A stretch of DNA of 64,000 nucleotides from Desertibaculum subflavum (lineage in GTDB: Bacteria > Pseudomonadota > Alphaproteobacteria > Ferrovibrionales > Ferrovibrionaceae). A program made the position numbers and the translations under genes. This document shows, piece by piece, positions 9,016 through 19,299 of this stretch (position 1 is the first letter of the stretch; the number at the start of each line of letters is the position of its first letter). A model generated the notes under the pieces. The model saw nothing but the letters and a program-made list of their open reading frames with translations, was not told the DNA's origin and did no database searches. The DNA lies in NCBI GenBank assembly GCA_003576705.1, contig QOZS01000024.1, positions 16,287-80,286 of the forward strand. Reading direction: 5' to 3'.

Positions 9016-9666
9016 TCAGCCGCCATTCAGGCGGCGGTACAGGTTCAATAGCATGCCGGCGGTGGCGCCCCAGATGAAATGCCCGCCATAGGGAATGGCG
9101 AGGAAATGGCGCACGCCGTTGTTCCAGCTGCGCGAGCCGCGCTTGTGGTTCTTCGCCTCCATCAGGAAGGCGAGCGGCGCCTCGAAGATCTCCGCCACTT
9201 CGTGCCGGTCCGGCGTCAGCTCGAAACCCGGCGTCACGAAGCCGACCACCGGCGTCACCGCATAGCCGGTGACGGTGACGTAAAGGTCGAGCTGGCCGAC
9301 GACATCGACGAAGCTGCGGGCGAGGCCGATCTCCTCTTCCGTCTCGCGCAGCGCGCAGGCAACCGCATCGGGATCGCCCGGCTCCTCGCGGCCGCCGGGA
9401 AAGCTGATCTGGCCGGCATGGCTGGAGAGATGCGCCGTGCGCCGGGTGAACAGCACCGAGAGGCCCTCCGGCCGCTCGATCACCGGCACCAGCACGGCGG
9501 CGCGCTTGGTCGGCCTGGCCGGCGCCTGGCCGGGATTCAGGGCATGATCCCCGTTGACGCGCATCTGCGGTTCCGGCGGCATCTCGGCCCAGCCGGCGGC
9601 GGGGGCGAGACGGGTGGCGATGATCTCCTTCGCCAGCACGGATTTCGCGATCGGTTCCGATTGCAT
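9016..9666 (-). CDS. NUDIX hydrolase, CoA pyrophosphatase (NudL/YeaB) type
   Basis: A 216-residue NUDIX hydrolase. VLFTRRTAHLSSHAGQISF precedes FPGG and matches the extra motif that marks CoA pyrophosphatases. The NUDIX box follows as GGREEPGDPDAVACALRE then TEEEIG, with the metal-binding glutamates present. The predicted reaction is hydrolysis of CoA or acyl-CoA to phosphopantetheine and 3',5'-ADP. The ATG at 9666 starts 5 bases after the DUF1285 stop. The cluster DUF1285-NUDIX-cca is leftward and looks like one transcript. Confidence 0.88.
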   Translation of the reverse strand: MQSEPIAKSVLAKEIIATRLAPAAGWAEMPPEPQMRVNGDHALNPGQAPARPTKRAAVLVPVIERPEGLSVLFTRRTAHLSSHAGQISFPGGREEPGDPDAVACALRETEEEIGLARSFVDVVGQLDLYVTVTGYAVTPVVGFVTPGFELTPDRHEVAEIFEAPLAFLMEAKNHKRGSRSWNNGVRHFLAIPYGGHFIWGATAGMLLNLYRRLNGG

Positions 9667-9671
9667 GGCGC

Positions 9672-10241
9672 TCACGCCGCCTCCAGCTGGCCGATCGGGA
9701 AGAAACGGCCGCTGCTCCAGACGCCGAACTTCGTCTCGCCGTCGACCGCCTCCTCGACACCCAACTCGACCAGCTCGTAGAAGACCGAGCGGGCGATCAG
9801 CGCCTCCAGCCGGTCGCGCACCAGGATATAGGGCGAGGGCTCGCCGTCCGCGGCGGTCTCGACGCGAATCGGATGCGCGGCATCGGCGGTGACCACGTCG
9901 TCGACATGGGTGCGGAAGGTCAGCACCTGGTCGCGGCCTGCGCCGGTCACCGCCAGCTCGACGGCGAGGAAGGGCGCATCGTCGACCTTGATGCCGAGCT
10001 TCTCGACCGGCGTGACCAGATAATACCTGTCGTCGGCATCGCGGCGGATCACGCTCGAGAACAGCTGCACCATCGGCTTCCGGCCGATCGGCGTGCCCAT
10101 GTAGTACCAGGTGCCGTCGCGGGCGATGCGCATGTCGATATCGCCGCAGAAATCCGGATTCCACTTGCGGACCGGCGGCGGCCCCTTGGTCTTCTTCAGG
10201 TCGGCGAACAGCCGGGTCGGATCGATCGTCGTCGTGGTCAT
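9672..10241 (-). CDS. DUF1285 domain protein
   Basis: A 189-residue protein matching the DUF1285 family of proteobacteria: PPVRKWNPDFCGDIDMRIARD, then GTWYYMGTPIGRKPMVQLFS, RRDADDRYYLVTPVEK and the C-terminal FGVWSSGRFFPIGQLE. The family has no established function. It begins at ATG 10241 and heads the leftward operon with the NUDIX and cca genes. The 188-base gap to the divergent moxR gene must hold both promoters. Confidence 0.85.
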   Translation of the reverse strand: MTTTTIDPTRLFADLKKTKGPPPVRKWNPDFCGDIDMRIARDGTWYYMGTPIGRKPMVQLFSSVIRRDADDRYYLVTPVEKLGIKVDDAPFLAVELAVTGAGRDQVLTFRTHVDDVVTADAAHPIRVETAADGEPSPYILVRDRLEALIARSVFYELVELGVEEAVDGETKFGVWSSGRFFPIGQLEAA

Positions 10242-10397
10242 GGGCGGATTCTAGTCCTACCCGGCCTCATCGCGGGAGAGGCTTGGGCATCAATCCTCTG
10301 ATTTCCCTCGCCGTGCACAGACGAAGGCCGGTGGCCCGTTCTCTGCATGGCTGCCTTACGCGAACGTGAATTCGCAAGCGCAGCATGCAGGCTTTCG

Positions 10398-10420
10398 TTA
10401 ACCACTCGGGAACATATAGT
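10398..10420 (+). promoter_or_regulatory. Possible moxR promoter with CtrA-like half-site
   Basis: TTAACCA at 10398-10404 resembles the CtrA half-site known in alphaproteobacteria. A -10-like TATAGT lies at 10415-10420. The moxR ATG is at 10430, only nine bases after the -10, so a transcript starting about seven bases downstream of it would be almost leaderless. This fits the absence of a Shine-Dalgarno sequence. No good -35 hexamer is visible, as expected for an activated promoter. The call rests on these short matches alone. Confidence 0.35.
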
Positions 10421-10429
10421 GTGGGTGCC

Positions 10430-11428
<999 letters not shown>

Positions 11429-11433
11429 GCACG

Positions 11434-12321
11434 ATGCGCGCCGACGCGCTGACCGCGCGACGGCAGCGGGCCGAAGAGCTCGCGCAACGCTTCCCGCCGC
11501 TGCTGGTGGCGGCCGATCGCGTCGCCGCGACAGTGGCACAGGGCGTGCACGGCCGGCGCCGTGTCGGCATCGGTGACGCCTTCTGGCAGTTCCGCGCCTA
11601 TGAGCAGGGCGATCCGCTGCAGATCGTCGATTGGCGGCAATCGGCCAAGCGCGAGCGCCTCTATGTCCGCCAGAACGAGTGGGAGGCGGCGGAGAGCGTC
11701 TGGCTCTGGCGCGACGGCTCGCCGTCGATGGATTACCGCTCGCGCCGAGTCGCGACGACCAAGCGTGAGCGCGCCGAGGTGCTGCTGCTTGCCGTCGCCT
11801 CGCTGCTGGTGCGCGGCGGCGAGCGCATCGCGCTGCTGGCCGGCGGGGCGCCGCCACAGACCGGCCGCGCGACTTTGGAGCGGATCGCGGCCGAGCTCGA
11901 TGGCCGGGTTGGTGCCGGGACCGAGAGCCTGCCGTCATGGCGCGAGCTGCCGCGCTATGCCGGCCTCGTCCTGGTCGGCGACTTCCTGTCGCCGCTGGCG
12001 GAACTGGAAGCGACGTTCCGGCGTTTCGCCGCCGGCGCCGTGCGCGGACATCTCTGCCAGGTGCTGGACCCGGCGGAGGAGGAATTGCCGTTCGACGGCC
12101 GCACCCGGTTCGAAGGGCTGGAAGGCGAGGGCGAGTATCTGGCGAGCCGCGCCGAGCGGCTGCGCGGCGCCTATCACGCCAGGCTGGCGGCGCATCAGGA
12201 AGGATTGCGCGAGATCTGCCGGCGGCTCGGCTGGAGCTATGCGACGCACCGCACCGACCGCCCGGCCGAGACGGCATTGCTGGGGCTCTACACGGCGATT
12301 GCGGGGGCATACGGACGATAG
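11434..12321 (+). CDS. DUF58 domain protein
   Basis: A 295-residue DUF58 protein, the usual partner of MoxR. The signature is GVHGRRRVGIGDAFWQFRAY followed by EQGDPLQIVDWRQSAKRERLYVR (near residues 40-75), then WLWRDGSPSMDYRS, a degenerate MIDAS-like DxSxS (DGSPS). It has no membrane segment. It sits between moxR and the DUF4159 membrane protein. In Bat-like operons such proteins are thought to bind a partner through a VWA-like fold. Confidence 0.88.
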   Translation: MRADALTARRQRAEELAQRFPPLLVAADRVAATVAQGVHGRRRVGIGDAFWQFRAYEQGDPLQIVDWRQSAKRERLYVRQNEWEAAESVWLWRDGSPSMDYRSRRVATTKRERAEVLLLAVASLLVRGGERIALLAGGAPPQTGRATLERIAAELDGRVGAGTESLPSWRELPRYAGLVLVGDFLSPLAELEATFRRFAAGAVRGHLCQVLDPAEEELPFDGRTRFEGLEGEGEYLASRAERLRGAYHARLAAHQEGLREICRRLGWSYATHRTDRPAETALLGLYTAIAGAYGR

Positions 12322-12385
12322 ATTGATCTCAGCCGGTTCGTTTTCGAGATAGGCCGACGGTTTCTGGATAGGATTGGGTTCATCC

Positions 12386-15133
12386 ATGTGGTCGCTTGGT
12401 GCCATCGGTTTCGTAAATCCCTGGTTCCTGGTCGCGCTGGCCGGGCTGCCGGTGATCTGGTGGCTGATCCGGGTGACCCCGCCGGCGCCGCGCCGGGTGG
12501 CCTTTCCGGCGATCCGCCTGCTGTTCGGCCTGCGCGTCGAGGAGACGACGCCGGCCCGAACCCCGCTCTGGCTGCTGCTCTTGCGCCTGTTCCTGGCCGC
12601 GCTGGCCATCCTGGCGTTGTCGGGCCCCGTGCTGGATCCCGGCGCGCGGCTCGCTGGCAATGGCCCCGTCGTGCTGGTGGTCGACGACGGCTGGTCGGCG
12701 GCACGCGGCTGGGCGGCGCGCAAGACCGCGGCCGGCGCCATCCTCGACCAGGCCGAGCGAGCCGATCGGCCGGTACTGCTGCAGACCAGCGCGCCGACTG
12801 CCGGCAGCGAGGGCGTCGCCGTGGGCAAGCTCGGGCCGGTGAGCGAGGCACGCGCCCGGCTCGCCGCGTTGGAACCGAAGCCCTGGGATGCCGATCGGCT
12901 GCGCACCGCCCGCGCGCTGGTGGAGACGCGCCTCGACGACCGCGCCGAGGTGATCTGGCTCGCCGACGACCTCGACGAGGGCGGCGCGGTGGCGCTGGCC
13001 GAGCGGCTGCAGGGGCTGGGCGATGTGCGCATCCTGATCGAGGCGCCGGAGCGCGCGCCGCATGCGCTGTTGCTGCCCGAGCTCGAAGGCACCGCCTTCG
13101 GCCTGAAGGCGCTGCGGGCGACTCGCGCGGGCCCCGAAGCCATCTGGGTGCGCGCCATTGCCGATGGCGGCCGCGTGCTGGCACGCCAGCCGCTCGCCTT
13201 CGAGGAAGGGTCGACCGAGGCGACCGCCCCGCTGGAGCTGCCGACCGAGCTGCGCAACGCGCTGCAGCGGATCGAGATCGAAGGCGAGGCGACCGCCGGC
13301 GCCGCCGTTCTGCTCGACAGCCGCTGGCGCCGGCGGCCGGTCGGGCTCGTCTCCGGCGCCGCGGCCGAGGCCGACCAGCCGCTGCTCTCAGAGCTCTACT
13401 ATCTCGACCGCGCGCTGCAGCCCTTCGCCGAAGTGACGCGCGGCACGATTGACGCCCTGTTGCAGCGGCCGCTCGCCATGGTCGTGCTGGCCGATGTCGG
13501 CAAGATCCTCGCCCGCGACCGTACGGCGCTGGAGCGCTGGATCGGCCAGGGCGGCGTGCTGGTGCGCTTCGCCGGCCCGCGCATGGCCGACGGCGCCGAC
13601 GAGCTGGTGCCGACCCGGCTCCGCATCGGCGGCCGTGCGCTGGGCGGCGCGCTGACCTGGGAGCAGCCGGCCCGCATCGCACCGTTCGGCGACCACACGC
13701 CCTTCGCCAGCCTCAACGTGCCCGGCGACGTCATCATCAACCGGCAGGTGCTGGCCGAGCCGGCGCTCGATCTCGCCGACCGCACCTGGGCGCGCCTCAC
13801 CGACGGCACGCCACTGGTCACCGCCGAGAAGCGCGGCGAAGGCTGGCTGGTGCTGTTCCACACCACCGCCAATCCGGAATGGTCGAACCTACCGATCTCC
13901 GGCCTGTTCGTGGAGATGCTGCGCCGGCTGGTCGATCTCGGCCGCGGCACCGCGGTCGACGAAGGCGCCTTGCCGCTGAAGCCGGTCAGCGTGATGGATG
14001 CCTATGGCCGCATGTCGCAGCCGGGTGCCACCGCGCTGCCGATCGCCGCGCGCGACATCGTCACCGCGCGCCCCTCGCCGGTGCATCCGCCCGGGCTCTA
14101 CGGGCCGCCGGAGGCGCTGCGGGCGCTCAACCTCACCAACGGCGTGACGGCACTGAAGCCGCTGCCGCCGATGCCGAACGGCGTCAACGTCGCCACGCTC
14201 TCCACCGAGGCGGAGATCGATTTGATGCCCTGGCTGCTGGCCGCGGCCATCGCGCTCGGTATTGCCGACACGGTGATCGGCCTGGCGCTGCGCGGCCTGC
14301 TCGGCCGTCGCCGCGCCGTCACCGCGGCGGCATCATTGGCGCTGGCGATCGTCTCGATCGCCGGGTCCGACCGCGCGCAAGCTCAGAGCGCGTCCGATCA
14401 GGCAGCGCTGCGCGGCACGCTCGAACTGCGCCTCGCCCATATCCTGACCGGCAATGCGCAGGTGGATCAGACCGCGAAGGCGGGCCTCGCCGGCCTGACC
14501 CTGATCCTGGCGCGCCGCACCTCGGTGGAGGGTGGCGAGCCGGTGTCGCTCGATGTCGAGCGCGACGACATCCTGTTCTATCCGCTGCTGTACTGGCCGA
14601 TGGCCGATCAGCAGCCGAACCTTTCCGACGCCGCGGTGGCCAAGGTGGCGCAGTTCATGAAGACCGGCGGCACCATCCTGTTCGACACCCGCGACCAGGA
14701 CATGGCCGGCGGTGCCGGCGGGTTCGGCGCGCAGGGCGTCGTCGGCCCCGGTGCGCAGCGGCTGCGCCAGCTGCTCGGGCGGCTCGACATCCCGCCGCTG
14801 GCCCCGGTGCCGGCCGATCACATCCTGACCAAGGCGTTCTATCTGACGCAGGAATTTCCCGGTCGCTTCGCCGGCGGCAAGGTCTGGGTCGAGCGGCATG
14901 GCCGCGGCAGCAATGACGGCGTCTCGCCGGTGGTGATCGGCGGCAACGACTGGGCGGCCGCCTGGGCGATCGACGGCGAGGGCCGCGCCCTGCATGCCGT
15001 GGTGCCGGGCGGCCAGCGCCAGCGCGAGATGGCCTATCGCTTCGGCGTCAACCTGGTGATGTACGCGCTGACCGGCAACTACAAGGCCGATCAGGTGCAT
15101 GTGCCGGCGCTGCTCGAACGGCTGGGGCAATAG
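12386..15133 (+). CDS. BatA-like membrane protein with C-terminal DUF4159 domain
   Basis: A roughly 915-residue inner-membrane protein. Residues 1-85 match the BatA/aerotolerance N-terminus: GFVNPWFLVALAGLPVIWWL, then PPAPRRVAFPAIRLL and a second helix LWLLLLRLFLAALAILALSG. A long periplasmic-type middle follows, with another pair of helices near 610-640. The DUF4159 domain starts near 670 (LELRLAHILTGNAQVD and DILFYPLLYWPM). The ATG at 12386 is preferred over a TTG at 12374 because the conserved N-terminus begins after it. It lies in the MoxR-DUF58 operon, with 3 bases before the next gene. Confidence 0.85.
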   Translation: MWSLGAIGFVNPWFLVALAGLPVIWWLIRVTPPAPRRVAFPAIRLLFGLRVEETTPARTPLWLLLLRLFLAALAILALSGPVLDPGARLAGNGPVVLVVDDGWSAARGWAARKTAAGAILDQAERADRPVLLQTSAPTAGSEGVAVGKLGPVSEARARLAALEPKPWDADRLRTARALVETRLDDRAEVIWLADDLDEGGAVALAERLQGLGDVRILIEAPERAPHALLLPELEGTAFGLKALRATRAGPEAIWVRAIADGGRVLARQPLAFEEGSTEATAPLELPTELRNALQRIEIEGEATAGAAVLLDSRWRRRPVGLVSGAAAEADQPLLSELYYLDRALQPFAEVTRGTIDALLQRPLAMVVLADVGKILARDRTALERWIGQGGVLVRFAGPRMADGADELVPTRLRIGGRALGGALTWEQPARIAPFGDHTPFASLNVPGDVIINRQVLAEPALDLADRTWARLTDGTPLVTAEKRGEGWLVLFHTTANPEWSNLPISGLFVEMLRRLVDLGRGTAVDEGALPLKPVSVMDAYGRMSQPGATALPIAARDIVTARPSPVHPPGLYGPPEALRALNLTNGVTALKPLPPMPNGVNVATLSTEAEIDLMPWLLAAAIALGIADTVIGLALRGLLGRRRAVTAAASLALAIVSIAGSDRAQAQSASDQAALRGTLELRLAHILTGNAQVDQTAKAGLAGLTLILARRTSVEGGEPVSLDVERDDILFYPLLYWPMADQQPNLSDAAVAKVAQFMKTGGTILFDTRDQDMAGGAGGFGAQGVVGPGAQRLRQLLGRLDIPPLAPVPADHILTKAFYLTQEFPGRFAGGKVWVERHGRGSNDGVSPVVIGGNDWAAAWAIDGEGRALHAVVPGGQRQREMAYRFGVNLVMYALTGNYKADQVHVPALLERLGQ

Positions 15134-15136
15134 CGC

Positions 15137-17212
15137 ATGACCGCCTATTCCGGCCTCACCTTCTCGCCGCTGCTGTCCTGGTGGCTGATTGGCGCGCTGG
15201 GCGCCGCGCTGGCGGTGGTGATCGGCCTCGGCCTCTGGCGCGGCGCCCGCGGCACCTGGCTCCGCCTCGCCACGCTCGGCCTCGGCCTGCTCGCGCTCGC
15301 CAATCCGATCCTGATCGAGGAGCAGCGCGAGCCGCTTTCGGACGTCGCCGTGATCGTCGCCGACGAATCGCCGAGCCAGGGCCTGGGCGAGCGCAAGGCC
15401 CGCACCGATGCGGCGATCAAGGCGCTGCAGGACAAGCTCGCCCAGTTCCCCAACATGGAAGTGCGCGTGGTCGGCGCCGGCGGCGCCAACCGCAGCGACG
15501 CGACCGAGGACGGCACGCGCCTGTTCGGCGCGCTGGAGCGGGCGATCGGCGACGTGCCGCGCGAGCGCATCGCCGGCGCCATCCTGCTGAGCGACGGCCA
15601 GGTGCATGACGTGCCGACGCCGGAAGCGGCGGAGCGGCTGGGCTTTCCGGTGCACGGCCTGCTGACCGGCGATCGCGACGAGAGCGACCGCCGCCTGGTG
15701 GTGGAGAAGGCGCCGGGCTATGGCATCGTCGGCGAGGAGCTCGTCATCGAGCTCCGGGTCGAGGACGGCAAGAAGGCTGGTCAGCCGGTCACGCTGACCG
15801 TCCGCGTCGACCAGGGCGCGCCCGAGGTGATGACGGCGCAGACCGGCACGACGGTGAAGATCCCGTTCAAGCTCGAGCGCGCCGGCCGCACCGTGGTCGA
15901 GATCGAAGCCTCCGCCGGCGAGAACGAGCTGACCTTGCGCAACAACCGTGCCGCGGTCGCGGTGAACGGCGTGCGCGACCGGCTGCGGGTTCTGCTGATC
16001 ACCGGCGAGCCGCATGCCGGCGAGCGGATCTGGCGCAATTTTCTCAAGGCCGATCCGGCGGTCGACCTCGTCCATTTCACCATCCTGCGCCCGCCGGAAA
16101 AGCAGGACGGCACGCCGATCCGCGAGCTGTCGCTGATCGCCTTCCCGATCCGCGAGCTGTTCGAGATCAAGCTGACCGACTTCAATCTGGTGATCTTCGA
16201 CCAGTACCGCCGCCGCGGCGTGCTGCCCACGGCGTATTACGAGAACATCGCCAACTACGTGCGCAAGGGCGGCGCGGTGTTCGAGGCGGCGGGGCCGGCC
16301 TTCTCCGGCCCGCTCAGCATCTACCGCACGCCGCTCGCCGAAGTGCTGCCCGGCCGGCCGACCGGCGGCATGGCGACGGCCGGCTTCCGGCCGATGCTGA
16401 CCGATCTCGGCAAGCGCCATCCGGTCACCGCCGACCTGCCCGGCGCCGATGCCGAAGGCGGGCGGCCGACCTGGGGCCGCTGGTTCCGCCAGATCGAAGT
16501 CGAGCCGGCCGGCGGCACCACCTTGATGAGCGGCGCCAGCGACCAGCCGCTCCTGATCCTCGACCGCGTCGGCCAGGGCCGCGTGGCGCAGTTCCTGTCC
16601 GACCATCTGTGGCTCTGGGCCCGCGGCTACGAGGGCGGCGGCCCGCACCAGGAAGTGCTGCGCCGCGTCGCGCACTGGCTGATGAAGGAGCCGGAGCTGG
16701 AGGAGGACGTGCTGGTCGCCGATGTGGAGGGCGACCGGGTGCAGATCACCCGCCGCTCACTGGAGCCGCGCGACAATCCGGTCCAGGTCACCGCGCCGGA
16801 CGGCACGACGACGCAGGTGGAACTGACTCAGGCCTCCGGCGGTCGGCGCACCGGCACCTATCGCGCCAAGGAGCCGGGCCTGCACAAGATGACCGATGGC
16901 GCTAAGGAAGCGACGGCGATCGTCGGCGCGATCAATCCGGTGGAGTTCTCCGATGTGCGCACGACGGAAGCGGTGCTGGAGCCGGCCGTCAGCGCGACGC
17001 GCGGCGCCGTGCGCTGGCTCGCCGACGGTCTGCCTGATATCCGCCGCCTGCCGGCCGAGCGCGACCCGCAGGGCCGCGGCTGGCTCGGCCTGATCGGCCG
17101 CGGCCAGTATCTGGTCACCGGCGCCTCGCAATATCCGCTGATGCCGGCCCTGCTGGTGCTGGCCCTGCTGCTCGCCGGCCTGCTCGCCGTGTGGCGGCGC
17201 GAGGCGAAGTAG
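15137..17212 (+). CDS. Large membrane protein of the MoxR operon (VWA/glutamine-amidotransferase-like fold)
   Basis: A 691-residue protein with two N-terminal helices (LLSWWLIGALGAALAVVIGL; LRLATLGLGLLALANPILI) and one C-terminal helix (LMPALLVLALLLAGLLAVW). Between them is a large soluble region beginning VAVIVADESPSQGLGERK, a VWA-like segment with DESPS at the MIDAS position. Later RVLLITGEPHAGERIWRNFL and KGGAVFEAAGPAF suggest a class I glutamine-amidotransferase-like fold without obvious catalytic Cys. It ends the MoxR-DUF58-DUF4159 operon. These proteins probably form one envelope complex energised or remodelled by MoxR, but the role is unknown. Confidence 0.8.
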   Translation: MTAYSGLTFSPLLSWWLIGALGAALAVVIGLGLWRGARGTWLRLATLGLGLLALANPILIEEQREPLSDVAVIVADESPSQGLGERKARTDAAIKALQDKLAQFPNMEVRVVGAGGANRSDATEDGTRLFGALERAIGDVPRERIAGAILLSDGQVHDVPTPEAAERLGFPVHGLLTGDRDESDRRLVVEKAPGYGIVGEELVIELRVEDGKKAGQPVTLTVRVDQGAPEVMTAQTGTTVKIPFKLERAGRTVVEIEASAGENELTLRNNRAAVAVNGVRDRLRVLLITGEPHAGERIWRNFLKADPAVDLVHFTILRPPEKQDGTPIRELSLIAFPIRELFEIKLTDFNLVIFDQYRRRGVLPTAYYENIANYVRKGGAVFEAAGPAFSGPLSIYRTPLAEVLPGRPTGGMATAGFRPMLTDLGKRHPVTADLPGADAEGGRPTWGRWFRQIEVEPAGGTTLMSGASDQPLLILDRVGQGRVAQFLSDHLWLWARGYEGGGPHQEVLRRVAHWLMKEPELEEDVLVADVEGDRVQITRRSLEPRDNPVQVTAPDGTTTQVELTQASGGRRTGTYRAKEPGLHKMTDGAKEATAIVGAINPVEFSDVRTTEAVLEPAVSATRGAVRWLADGLPDIRRLPAERDPQGRGWLGLIGRGQYLVTGASQYPLMPALLVLALLLAGLLAVWRREAK

Positions 17213-17224
17213 GGCGCTGTCGCG

Positions 17225-18679
17225 TCACTGCGGCGGATGGCTTGCGTCCGCTGCCGATAGCGGCCGGGCCACAGCCTCCAACGGGCGCCGTTCCGCCGCG
17301 ACGCCGAAGCGCGCCTGCACCACGGCCGCGACCAGCATCAGCCCGGCACCGAACAGATAGCCCGCGAACACGTTGCCGCGCGACCCTGTCTCGATCAGCG
17401 CGCCGAACAGCCAGGGCGCGGCCACGCCGCCGAGCCCGGTGCCCAGCGCATAGAAGAGCGCGATGGCGAGCGCCCGCACTTCCAGCGGAAAGGTCTCGCT
17501 GACGGTCAGATAGGCGGAGCTCGCCGCCGCCGAGGCGAAGAAGAAGATCGTCGACCAGGCAATCGTCTGCGTCGTCGCGCTGAGCAGATCGGCGGCGAAA
17601 AGCTGCCCCGTGGCCGCGAGCAGCAGGCCGGAGATCGCATAGGTCGACGCGATCATCGGCCGCCGGCCGAGCGTGTCGAATAACGGGCCCAGGATGATTG
17701 GCCCCGCCACATTGCCGGCGGCAAAGGGCAGGATGTACCAGCCGACGCTCTCGGCCGGCACGGCGTAGAAGTCGGTCAGCACCAGCGCATAGGTGAAGAA
17801 GATCGCGTTGTAGAAGAAGGCCTGCGCCGTCATCAGCACGAGGCCGACCAGCGCGCGGCGGCGATGGGCGCGGAAGATGGTCTCCGCAACCTCGATCAGT
17901 CCGGTAGCGCGGCGCGGGCGCAGGTGGATGACGGCATGCGATTCCGCCGGAAGATGACGGCCGCGCGCCGCATAGCCGCTCTCGATCGCGGCCACGATCG
18001 CCGTCGCCTCGTCGGCGCGGCCATGCGTGGCGAGCCAGCGCGGGCTTTCCGGAATCCAGAGCCGCATCAGGATGATCGGCCCGGCCAGCACGCCGCCGAT
18101 CAGGAAGCAGGCGCGCCAGCCGAGCTCATGGCCGAGCCAGGCCGGGTCCAGCAGCACGACGGAGCCCGCGGCGCCCAGCGCCGCGCCGACCCAGAAGGTG
18201 CCGTTGACGGCAAGGTCGGTGCGGCCGCGATAGCGCGCCGGGATCAGCTCCTGGATGGTCGAGTTGATGGCGGCATATTCGCCGCCGATGCCGGCACCGG
18301 TCAGGAAGCGGAACAGCGCGAAGCTCCAGATGTCGAAGGCGAAGGCGGTGGCGATGGTGGCGAGCGCATAGACGCCGAGCGTGACAAAGAAGAGCAGCCG
18401 GCGGCCCATGCGGTCGGCGAGCCAGCCGAACAGCAGCGCGCCCAGCACCGCGCCGAGCAGATAGGCGGTGGCGGAGAGGCCGACCTCCGCATTGCTGAAC
18501 TGCAGGCGCGGGCTTTCCTTCAGCGCGCCGGCCACCGCACCGGCGAGCGTCACCTCCAGCCCGTCCAGCACCCAGGTGATGCCGAGCGCCAGCACGATCA
18601 GCGTGTGGAACCGGCCCCAGGGCAGCCGATCGAGTCTCGCCGGAATGTCGGTCGCGATGACCGGGGCGGCGCGCTGCAT
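17225..18679 (-). CDS. MFS transporter (metabolite:H+ symporter type)
   Basis: A 484-residue major facilitator with about 12 hydrophobic helices. Motif A is GWLADRMGRRLLFF after helix 2, and a second copy GPLFDTLGRRPMIA lies in the C-half. FRFLTGAGIGGEYAAINSTI is the sugar/aromatic-acid-porter style helix 4 motif and WIPESPRWLATHGR precedes the central loop. The ATG at 18679 has GAGGGA upstream, so an upstream in-frame extension is not used. Similar proteins carry aromatic acids, dicarboxylates or sugars. The substrate here is unknown. It converges on the MoxR operon, with 12 bases between stops. Confidence 0.88.
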   Translation of the reverse strand: MQRAAPVIATDIPARLDRLPWGRFHTLIVLALGITWVLDGLEVTLAGAVAGALKESPRLQFSNAEVGLSATAYLLGAVLGALLFGWLADRMGRRLLFFVTLGVYALATIATAFAFDIWSFALFRFLTGAGIGGEYAAINSTIQELIPARYRGRTDLAVNGTFWVGAALGAAGSVVLLDPAWLGHELGWRACFLIGGVLAGPIILMRLWIPESPRWLATHGRADEATAIVAAIESGYAARGRHLPAESHAVIHLRPRRATGLIEVAETIFRAHRRRALVGLVLMTAQAFFYNAIFFTYALVLTDFYAVPAESVGWYILPFAAGNVAGPIILGPLFDTLGRRPMIASTYAISGLLLAATGQLFAADLLSATTQTIAWSTIFFFASAAASSAYLTVSETFPLEVRALAIALFYALGTGLGGVAAPWLFGALIETGSRGNVFAGYLFGAGLMLVAAVVQARFGVAAERRPLEAVARPLSAADASHPPQ

Positions 18680-18750
18680 CGCGTCCCTCTTGTTCGTTGT
18701 CCCCTCCCGCCCGGCATCCTGCGCCGGAGTGCCGCGCCGGCACAACCCGT

Positions 18751-19227
18751 TCAGGCCTTGGACAGCAGCTTGTGCGCCTTGTGCCAGTCCTTCAGCGATT
18801 GCGAGGGGTATTCCGGCTCGCGCTCTTCGCCGCGCTTGGCATCGACCCGCACCCAGCTGGCCTTGGAGCCCAGCATCATGTGCACCTGCGCGGGCGGCGC
18901 CGGCAGGTCGGTGTCGATGGCGCTGGCAAAGGGATGCACCAGGTCCGGCCAGCGCGGGTCCCAGACCCACAGCGCCGAGCCGCAGCGGCCGCAGAAACGC
19001 CGTTCGCCGGGACTTTCCTCGCCGTCGATCCGGGCATGGAACTTGCGGATGTGGCGCTCGCCGGTGATTTCCAGCGTGTCGGCCCTGGCGCCGAGGTTGA
19101 TCGCATAACCGCCGCCGCCCGCCGTCTTGCGGCAGATCGAGCAGTAGCAGCGCAGATACGGCACCGGCGCATAGGCGTCGCAGGCAAAGCGGACCGCCCC
19201 GCAATAGCACGACCCTTCGATCCGCAT
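18751..19227 (-). CDS. GFA-family zinc protein (glutathione-dependent formaldehyde-activating enzyme/CENP-V fold)
   Basis: A 158-residue GFA-fold protein. Three cysteine sets that bind zinc in the family are present: GSCYCGAVRF near 6-15, RCYCSICRK near 26-34 and RFCGRCGSALWVWD near 77-90. The family includes enzymes reported to promote S-hydroxymethylglutathione formation, but most members are uncharacterised. The start at ATG 19227 is preceded by GGGAGG. It may be co-transcribed with the MFS gene 71 bases downstream. Confidence 0.85.
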   Translation of the reverse strand: MRIEGSCYCGAVRFACDAYAPVPYLRCYCSICRKTAGGGGYAINLGARADTLEITGERHIRKFHARIDGEESPGERRFCGRCGSALWVWDPRWPDLVHPFASAIDTDLPAPPAQVHMMLGSKASWVRVDAKRGEEREPEYPSQSLKDWHKAHKLLSKA

Positions 19228-19299
19228 GGGACCTCCCTCACGACGACAGCGGCGCGAGATGATAGATCAATCGGCAACGCCGATCCGGGAGGAAACCAG

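Noticed and set aside
14333..16675. A 780-codon minus-strand open frame across two membrane-protein genes
   Set aside because: It spans two genes with conserved plus-strand products and has the composition of an antisense shadow.
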